From Eubacteriales Family XIII. Incertae Sedis bacterium (GTDB lineage: Bacteria > Bacillota_A > Clostridia > Peptostreptococcales > Anaerovoracaceae): a stretch of DNA of 6,747 nt. Below, in pieces: positions 1 to 4,082 of this stretch. The notes below the pieces were generated by a model. It was not told where the DNA came from. It ran no database searches and was given only the letters and a program-made list of their open reading frames with translations. Both the position numbers and the translations under genes were made by a program. Location: contig JAITLA010000098.1 in the NCBI GenBank assembly GCA_031278145.1, forward strand, positions 1 to 6,747, read 5' to 3'. The first letter of the stretch is position 1; every line of letters starts with the position of its first letter.

Positions 1-668
1 GTGCGCGTGCCGATTGAGGTGATGCCGACCACGGACGGTATGACCTTGACGGCCACGGCTTCCGTCGTGCTCACTTGATCCGTGGGGCTGATCGTGATCT
101 GCTGGGCCGCGGGCGGATAGAAGAAATTCCCCGTGTTCACCGCCGCGATGCCGCCGCCGAAGCCCGCGCTCGCCGCGAGCAAAAGACCGAGCACGACCGC
201 GATGATCTTCTTTGCGTCCACGCCGCCGCCGCGGTCGCCGGCTCTCCCGCCGGCTCTCTCGTAGGCGGCTTCCCCGCGCCAAGGGTATGGCGCGGCCGCC
301 GCCGCGCCATACGTCGCGGCGGCTCCTTCGGCCGGTCCGGTCCGTTCCGCCGCAGGCGTCCACGCCTCTGTCGCAGGCCGGGGTTCGGACGCGTATGCGG
401 CCGTGGGCGCGGGTCCTTCCGGTGCCGTGGGCGCGGGTGTTTCGGCCGCGAAGGCGCTCTCGGGCCCGGGCGCGGGTCCTTCCGGCGCCGTGGGCGCGGG
501 TGTTTCGGCCGCGAAGGCACCCTCGATCCCGGGCGCGGGCTCTTCCGAAGCCGCAGGGGGAAGGTCGGCGATAAGACGGCCGTTTTCGACCTTCACGCCT
601 TCCCAGTTTTCTTCTTCAATCGTGTCGATAACCTTGCCGTCCTCAAATACTATGATGGTTTTTCCCAT
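1..668 (-). CDS. htrA: HtrA/DegP-like membrane-anchored serine protease, N-terminal part (runs off left edge)
   Basis: An open frame runs from the ATG at 668 to the window edge, giving 222 residues without a stop. The start has GGAGG at 678-674, five bases upstream. Residues 1-36 look like a short beta-rich module (VFEDGKVIDTI, then ENGRLIADL). Residues 37-150 are rich in Pro, Ala, Glu and Gly, with a 21-residue repeat at 44-64 and 65-85. Lys153-Lys154 precede one hydrophobic segment at about 155-177, so the N-terminus should be cytoplasmic. Residues 203-217 (EAVAVKVIPSVVGIT) match the hallmark that opens the trypsin-like domain of HtrA proteases. The catalytic His, Asp and Ser and any PDZ domain would lie beyond the edge. 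HtrA family members degrade or refold misfolded exported proteins, and in Firmicutes one is often encoded just after yycHI. The long repeat-bearing extension before the membrane segment is unusual. The family call is firm; the protease core is unseen. Confidence 0.88.
   Translation of the reverse strand, partial: MGKTIIVFEDGKVIDTIEEENWEGVKVENGRLIADLPPAASEEPAPGIEGAFAAETPAPTAPEGPAPGPESAFAAETPAPTAPEGPAPTAAYASEPRPATEAWTPAAERTGPAEGAAATYGAAAAAPYPWRGEAAYERAGGRAGDRGGGVDAKKIIAVVLGLLLAASAGFGGGIAAVNTGNFFYPPAAQQITISPTDQVSTTEAVAVKVIPSVVGITSIGTR
405..530. repeat. 63-base tandem repeat, two copies, inside htrA
   Basis: Copies at 405-467 and 468-530 differ at only 5 of 63 positions by eye. A decayed partial third copy starts at 531 (GGGCGCGGG again). 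The period is a multiple of three, so copy-number change keeps the htrA frame. In protein it encodes PAPGxExAFAAETPAPTAPEG repeats at residues 44-85. Each unit also contains the sub-motif GTGGGCGCGGGT, consistent with growth by replication slippage. Confidence 0.9.
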
Positions 669-923
669 GGGAGCCTCCGTTGCAACCCTTGCGGTTGCCG
701 CAATTGTCGTGTGAAATAACGTATTTCTTCGCCGCGGCCGGCGATGCGTGCGATCCGTCCGCATCCGCCCGCCAAGCGGAGGCCGGGCATTTCGGTTTGC
801 GGACGACGCCACGCGCCTTTTCCCTGCCGTCAAAATCCATGATAACGCGGCAATGTGAGAAAATTGTGTGAGTGCAAAATTTTTTTAAAAAAAATCAAGT
901 ATCGCATACAAACGCCGTGCGGA
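669..923. other. Intergenic gap between yycI and htrA
   Basis: These 255 bases hold no convincing gene. Related gene clusters usually carry walJ (yycJ, a metallo-beta-lactamase-fold hydrolase) here; it is absent, and no remnant was recognised. The stretch holds the paired hairpins near the htrA ribosome binding site, a 20-base pure A/T block at 876-895, and a weak 4-base-pair inverted repeat at 903-921 (CGCA/TGCG). I found no -35/-10 pair on the minus strand that I would call a promoter, although the gap size suggests htrA may have its own. Confidence 0.6.
674..703 (-). promoter_or_regulatory. htrA ribosome binding site with two overlapping inverted repeats just upstream
   Basis: On the htrA strand, TTGCGG-CAA-CCGCAA (703-689) and GCAACC-GCAAG-GGTTGC (698-682) are both perfect 6-base-pair inverted repeats. 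They share bases, so only one hairpin can form at a time. The second ends four bases before the GGAGG (678-674) that serves the ATG at 668. No run of T follows, so this is not a standard terminator. The repeats are seen directly; a role in htrA translation is inference. Confidence 0.45.
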
Positions 924-1649
924 TCACTGCGCATAGGCGGAGATATAGGTCACGAGGCCCGCGCTGTCCGTAATCCTCCACGCGGGAAGCGCCGTGTCCC
1001 CGACGAGCGATTCCGCACCCGGCCTGTCGGGATTGACGTGATAGACCAGCTCCATGTCCCGAATGATGAGGGGCGTATCCTTGTCCTTCTCCGGCAGGAG
1101 CTGCATGAGGGCGTCCATCGGCCCGATGATTTCACCCTTCGCGTCGTGCAGCTCAAGGGGCGTGTACCACTTCCTGCTAAGTTCCGTGACCCGTCCGTTC
1201 TCCACCGTGCAGAGGATGTGGCTCTCCTCTATGGGAATGCCGTCAAACACGTTTCTGTACCGTATGATCGTCTTCCCGCCCTCCGTTTCGAGCGGCGTCG
1301 CGAGCTTCGTGTTTTCCGTCATGAGGCCGCAGCGTTCGAGAACGGCCTTCGCCGCGTCCTGCGGGGAAGCGCGGTCGGTGTCGGAAGGCGGTTCCCACTC
1401 CGCCAAGACCTTCTCGATCAACGCCCTGTCCTCCGTTTCCGGCCGGACGTACAGCACGGCCATGGGGGCGGGCCGCTCCGGGATTTCCGTTTCGAGAAAC
1501 ACCTTGTATTCCGTCAATATCCTGTGCAGGGTATCGTCATCGGCGGCGTCGGACCTTTGCGCTTCGCGCAGCACATAGGCGCCGAGCAGCAGCAGATTCG
1601 TCACGAGCAGGGCCGCTATCAGGATGTTCTTTGCCTTGGTCCAGTCCAT
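924..1649 (-). CDS. yycI: YycI-like regulatory membrane protein (WalK-associated)
   Basis: The protein has 241 residues. It opens with MDWTKAKNILIAALL, the characteristic start of YycI proteins (MDWxKAK followed directly by a membrane helix, here about residues 9-27). The rest is a predicted extracytoplasmic domain ending in WRITDSAGLVTYISAYAQ. In Bacillus subtilis, YycI and YycH form a complex that restrains the essential cell-wall histidine kinase WalK through their membrane helices; in Staphylococcus aureus they activate it. The B. subtilis protein is about 280 residues, so this one is somewhat short. The frame extends four codons further up to a GTG at 1661 that overlaps the yycH stop. 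The ATG at 1649 is preferred because it gives the family N-terminus and has GGAG at 1664-1661, eleven bases upstream, whereas that motif runs into the GTG itself. Translation is probably coupled to yycH. Confidence 0.85.
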   Translation of the reverse strand: MDWTKAKNILIAALLVTNLLLLGAYVLREAQRSDAADDDTLHRILTEYKVFLETEIPERPAPMAVLYVRPETEDRALIEKVLAEWEPPSDTDRASPQDAAKAVLERCGLMTENTKLATPLETEGGKTIIRYRNVFDGIPIEESHILCTVENGRVTELSRKWYTPLELHDAKGEIIGPMDALMQLLPEKDKDTPLIIRDMELVYHVNPDRPGAESLVGDTALPAWRITDSAGLVTYISAYAQ

Positions 1650-1657
1650 CGCCGCAG

Positions 1658-3178
1658 TCACTCCATATCGCCCGCGGGCGCGCCCGTGTAGAGGTCAAAA
1701 TAAAAATCGACGCCCGCCGCGGACAGCACCCAGACCGGCAGCAGCCGCCGCTCGTCCGCGAAGGCGTCTTGCGCGTCGCGGTTTTCGAAGCGCTCTTCCG
1801 AGGGCCGCAGGAGGCCCGAAGACAAGCCCGTTACCGCCTCCGCCACGCGCTCGAACATGCGCTCTTCGTCGGAGGCGGCCTCGGGATCCGCGATGAGCCC
1901 CCTTGCCGCCAGCGTCCCGTATATGTACGCGAAATGCTCCGTCAAAAGGTCGAAGGGCGCGTAGGCGGCTTTGGGCGCGGAGCCCTCCCACGCCGTGCCG
2001 CGCGACAGCCCGTCGATCATATCCCGCTTGTAATAGCGCACCCGCAGGCCCGTCACCTCGACGATCAGGGGCTCCGATTCCGCATAGTACACGGTATGCC
2101 CGTCGATCTCGAGGCCGAACGAAAAACGGTAGGTCCTTTCGCCGTCCGCAAACGCGGATTGCGCGTCCTTCAGATAGATCCGCTTGGGCGTCGCGTCGCG
2201 CGCGTCGGGCTCGCTGTGGGAGGCGGCAAAGGCGAGCGCCGTCGTCAGCGCGTCGAAGAAGCTCGCCGCGCCGCTGCGCTCGGATTCCGTCGCGCTGTAT
2301 TCGAAGCTGCCGTCGCGATTGATCACGAGCACCTTTTCCCCGTAGCCGTACATGTAGACGACCGTGCCGTCCCCCTCCGTGATCTTTCGCGTGAAATCGA
2401 AACGCTTTCCGAAGAAGGCGCGCGTCATTTCGCTCATGCGCTCACCGTCGCTCTCGTCGCTCGGATCGATGCCGCGCGCGTAGGGAAGCTCCGTCGGGCT
2501 CTTGTCCGCGCTGAGGTCGAGCGGCAGCATGGTGTCGTTCTCGACGCCGGAGAAAGTCTTGAGCGGATAGTACGACGCGTTGCCCAGGGCTTCGATGGAG
2601 GCGATCAGCTCCTTGAAGCCCGCTTCGCCCTCCACGGCGAGCCTGTGGTAGCGGTCACTTGACGCATCGCACAGAAACAGGCTTTCGGGGCTCGCTTCGG
2701 AATAGGCCGCGCAACTGAAGGCCTCGATGACATTGAGCGGCGCCGGGCGCGGCAGATCGAATTCCGTGCAGAATTCCGCCATCGGGATCGCGAACGAAAA
2801 GTCCGCGCGGATGGAGCGCGCGCGCATGACGTCCAGAAAATCCGCCTCGCTTATGGCGCCGACCGCAATGTTGTCGGAGGCGAGGAAGCTTGCCAGCCCC
2901 CGCATGAACGCGGGCGCGTCGCTCCCCTCGGCGCCGTACCACAGCGTGGCCGCATCCTCCGGAACCGTGTAGTTCTCCGCCCCGAAATTGACGACGATCC
3001 GTTCGGGGTACAGGACCGCCCGCACGGGGATTGCCTCGACGTCCGCGCTCGGAACGCGGAAGGCGACGCCTGCGTCGTCATTCCACAAAAAATACAAAAG
3101 CAGTATCGTGGAGAGCACCAATACTACCAGCAGGATATTTTTGAACCGTTCCACAAGCGCCGTTTTTCCCGTGTTCAT
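1658..3178 (-). CDS. yycH: YycH-like regulatory membrane protein (WalK-associated)
   Basis: The protein has 506 residues with one N-terminal membrane helix at about 14-32 (ILLVVLVLSTILLLYFLW), preceded by basic residues, so most of it should be extracytoplasmic. Support for YycH comes from position directly before yycI, a size near the roughly 450 residues of B. subtilis YycH, and a segment typical of the family in the middle (GKRFDFTRKI, then VYMYGYGEKVLVINRDGSFEY). YycH works with YycI to tune WalK. The start codon lies ten bases after the stop of the upstream secreted-protein gene and has no recognisable Shine-Dalgarno sequence, which suggests translation coupled to that gene. The stop lies within the first codons of the longer yycI frame. 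Sequence similarity within this family is low, so the name rests partly on gene order and topology. Confidence 0.78.
   Translation of the reverse strand: MNTGKTALVERFKNILLVVLVLSTILLLYFLWNDDAGVAFRVPSADVEAIPVRAVLYPERIVVNFGAENYTVPEDAATLWYGAEGSDAPAFMRGLASFLASDNIAVGAISEADFLDVMRARSIRADFSFAIPMAEFCTEFDLPRPAPLNVIEAFSCAAYSEASPESLFLCDASSDRYHRLAVEGEAGFKELIASIEALGNASYYPLKTFSGVENDTMLPLDLSADKSPTELPYARGIDPSDESDGERMSEMTRAFFGKRFDFTRKITEGDGTVVYMYGYGEKVLVINRDGSFEYSATESERSGAASFFDALTTALAFAASHSEPDARDATPKRIYLKDAQSAFADGERTYRFSFGLEIDGHTVYYAESEPLIVEVTGLRVRYYKRDMIDGLSRGTAWEGSAPKAAYAPFDLLTEHFAYIYGTLAARGLIADPEAASDEERMFERVAEAVTGLSSGLLRPSEERFENRDAQDAFADERRLLPVWVLSAAGVDFYFDLYTGAPAGDME
1661..1664 (-). promoter_or_regulatory. 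Ribosome binding site that selects the yycI start
   Basis: GGAG on the minus strand lies inside the end of yycH. It is eleven bases before the ATG at 1649, slightly long but usable. It cannot serve the upstream GTG at 1661 because its last G is the first base of that codon. Confidence 0.55.
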
Positions 3179-3188
3179 CGAGCGCGCG

Positions 3189-3731
3189 TCAATTCTTGAA
3201 GAGTTTGTTCAGCAGGCTTTGGAGGAATTGCGACGTTCCCGATTTCTGTGTTTCAAAGACCTTGGATTCCTCCTCCGTCTGTTCCTTCACGAGGATGCGA
3301 TACTCCTTGCCGAACAGGGCGGCGCCCTCCGCGTCCACCGTATCTATCCGGATCATGTAGACGCCGGGCGCGATATCCTCAATCTTGTGCGTGAAGAAGC
3401 CGACGGCGCCCTTGGATTCGAAGCGCGCCTCGTCCATAATGGGAACGAGCCGCTTTTCCTCGTCCTTCTTCTTGTCGTATTCCTCAAGCTCCTCGGTCAT
3501 TACGGGCAGCCAAGCCGTGCCGGATTTCTGCTGCAGCGCATACGCGCTGATGCGCAGGAATTTCCCGGCCTGCGTCACCTTCACGGAAATGAGGAAATTG
3601 TTCGTTACAATGGGCTCGTTTTCGGAGGGGTTTACGAGGGTGACGGCGGGATCCGCCGTCGTTGCGATGGAAGCGGGCGCAAAAACGCAAAAAGCGGCCA
3701 TTATTGCCAGTATGAGCAAAAATCCCCTCAT
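3189..3731 (-). CDS. Small secreted protein of unknown family, probably beta-sandwich
   Basis: The protein has 180 residues. I do not recognise the family. It begins MRGFLLILAIMAAFCVFAP, a typical signal peptide, with likely cleavage after ASIA near residue 23. The single Cys is preceded by Phe, so it is not a lipobox. The mature part alternates short hydrophobic stretches with turns (VTLVNPSEN, NFLISVKVTQAGKFLRISAYAL, APGVYMIRIDTVD, KEYRILVKE), suggesting an Ig-like or similar beta fold. A charged insert, EELEEYDKKKDEEKR, sits in the middle, and the C-terminus (SQFLQSLLNKLFKN) could be an amphipathic helix. The start is the ATG at 3731, with AAAGGAG at 3747-3741; the frame runs twelve codons further up to a TTG that lacks such a site. 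It leads the operon with yycH and yycI, so a role as an outer-face partner or ligand-binding factor of that complex is plausible but inferred. Confidence 0.8.
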   Translation of the reverse strand: MRGFLLILAIMAAFCVFAPASIATTADPAVTLVNPSENEPIVTNNFLISVKVTQAGKFLRISAYALQQKSGTAWLPVMTEELEEYDKKKDEEKRLVPIMDEARFESKGAVGFFTHKIEDIAPGVYMIRIDTVDAEGAALFGKEYRILVKEQTEEESKVFETQKSGTSQFLQSLLNKLFKN

Positions 3732-3740
3732 TGCGTCACG

Positions 3741-3747
3741 CTCCTTT
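3741..3747 (-). promoter_or_regulatory. Ribosome binding site of the secreted-protein gene
   Basis: AAAGGAG on the minus strand, nine bases before the ATG at 3731. It excludes the longer TTG-initiated version of the protein, because it lies inside that extension, and the ATG start gives a clean signal peptide. Confidence 0.75.
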
Positions 3748-3783
3748 CCTTTTTGTGCATTTATCAATCGATTTCGGTAATTT

Positions 3784-3816
3784 CAGTATACAGTATTGTT
3801 ATTACAGCAGTATTAC
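3784..3816. promoter_or_regulatory. AT-rich repeat region, probable promoter/operator of the minus-strand operon
   Basis: The plus strand shows CAGTAT at 3784, 3791 and 3808, TATTAC at 3800 and 3811 (11 bases apart), and a palindrome ATAC-A-GTAT. On the minus strand several -10-like hexamers occur, such as TATACT at 3790-3785, about 55 bases before the start codon. No good -35 box lies at the right distance from any of them. I infer that the operon promoter lies here, possibly dependent on a regulator that binds the repeats. Confidence 0.4.
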
Positions 3817-3852
3817 GGCGGCTTTAAGAACGCTTTACACAAGGAAACACAT

Positions 3853-3896
3853 CGTTTTCGGGCCGGGCCGGCCGGCGCCGAACCGTAACGAAAACG
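3853..3896. repeat. 8-base inverted repeat with GC-rich core upstream of the -35 box
   Basis: CGTTTTCG (3853-3860) and CGAAAACG (3889-3896) are exact inverted copies. They flank 28 bases made almost wholly of GGCC/CCGG motifs. The right arm ends three bases before the -35 hexamer of the plus-strand promoter. No T run follows on either strand, so a simple terminator is unlikely. It may be an operator or a cruciform-prone element. Confidence 0.5.
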
Positions 3897-3899
3897 CGC

Positions 3900-3928
3900 T
3901 TTACAGCGCGTGCGTATTGCGATATAAT
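3900..3928 (+). promoter_or_regulatory. Sigma-A promoter of the surface-protein gene
   Basis: The -35 box is TTTACA (3900-3905), five of six consensus bases. The spacer is exactly 17 bases and the -10 box is a perfect TATAAT (3923-3928). Transcription should begin near 3935, leaving a leader of about 148 bases. The ATG at 3930 therefore lies upstream of the transcript and cannot be the gene start. The nine-base sequence CGCTTTACA that contains the -35 box also occurs at 3831-3839, 66 bases upstream. Confidence 0.82.
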
Positions 3929-3950
3929 CATGTATGCGACAAGGAAAAAA

Positions 3951-4063
3951 GATCCTGTTCGCGGGCAAGGGGCGAATTCCCCGGCTCTTGGGAACGAACG
4001 GAGGATTGCGGCGAAGCCTTGGGATTCGTTGCGTCGGACGGATCCGCATGCCGGAAGGCGCCG
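3951..4063 (+). promoter_or_regulatory. Structured 5' leader of the surface-protein mRNA
   Basis: Two consecutive stem structures fit here. In the first, ATCCTGTTCG (3952-3961) pairs with CGAAC (3995-3999) and AGGAT (4002-4006) with a two-base GG bulge. Inside it CAAG (3966-3969) pairs with CTTG (3987-3990), and GGG near 3970 pairs with CCC near 3980. In the second, CGGCG (4009-4013) and CCTT (4017-4020) pair with AAGG-CGCCG (4055-4063). The real ribosome binding site follows five bases later. No known riboswitch motif was recognised. Pairing is seen by eye; regulatory function is inference. Confidence 0.4.
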
Positions 4064-4067
4064 AAAT

Positions 4068-4074
4068 GAAAGGA
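4068..4074 (+). promoter_or_regulatory. Ribosome binding site that selects the surface-protein start
   Basis: GAAAGGA lies eight bases before the ATG at 4083. It abuts the ATG at 4074, which is therefore too close to be served by it. The 4083 start gives a standard signal peptide beginning MHKKIIG. Confidence 0.75.
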
Positions 4075-4082
4075 TGTTTGTC

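Noticed and set aside
405..551. Tandem repeat as a CRISPR array
   Set aside because: The units adjoin without spacers, code in frame within htrA and are only two in number.
75..719. 214-codon plus-strand frame with Arg/Gly-rich repeats
   Set aside because: The repeats are the opposite-strand reading of the htrA 63-base repeat. The minus-strand frame has a clear HtrA motif, membrane helix and ribosome binding site.
643..840. 65-codon minus-strand frame in the yycI-htrA gap
   Set aside because: It overlaps the htrA start in another frame, has no ribosome binding site, and shows no recognisable features.
903..921. Intrinsic terminator after yycI
   Set aside because: The stem is only four base pairs with an 11-base loop and the T run is several bases away, so it is too weak to call.
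855..1691. 278-codon open frame on the plus strand opposite yycI
   Set aside because: It is antisense to yycI across its whole length, has no recognisable motif, and contains Arg-rich low-complexity sequence.
1631..2662. 343-codon open frame on the plus strand opposite yycH
   Set aside because: It lies wholly antisense to yycH, is rich in Arg, Ala and Gly without domain features, has no ribosome binding site I can support, and is what GC-rich codon use produces on the opposite strand.
3662..3731. Lipoprotein signal in the secreted-protein gene
   Set aside because: The only Cys in the signal region is preceded by Ala-Ala-Phe, which does not fit a lipobox.
2988..3827. 279-codon open frame on the plus strand opposite the secreted-protein gene and yycH start
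   Set aside because: It is antisense to two better supported genes and crosses their junction. It shows no domain or export signal.
3930..4082. Longer N-terminus of the surface protein starting at 3930
   Set aside because: That ATG lies between the -10 box and the expected transcription start. The extra residues are basic and would bury the signal peptide, and a proper ribosome binding site precedes 4083.
3935..4082. Cyclic-di-GMP or another known riboswitch in the leader
   Set aside because: I compared it by memory with the conserved cores of common classes and found no match, so it is reported only as a structured leader.
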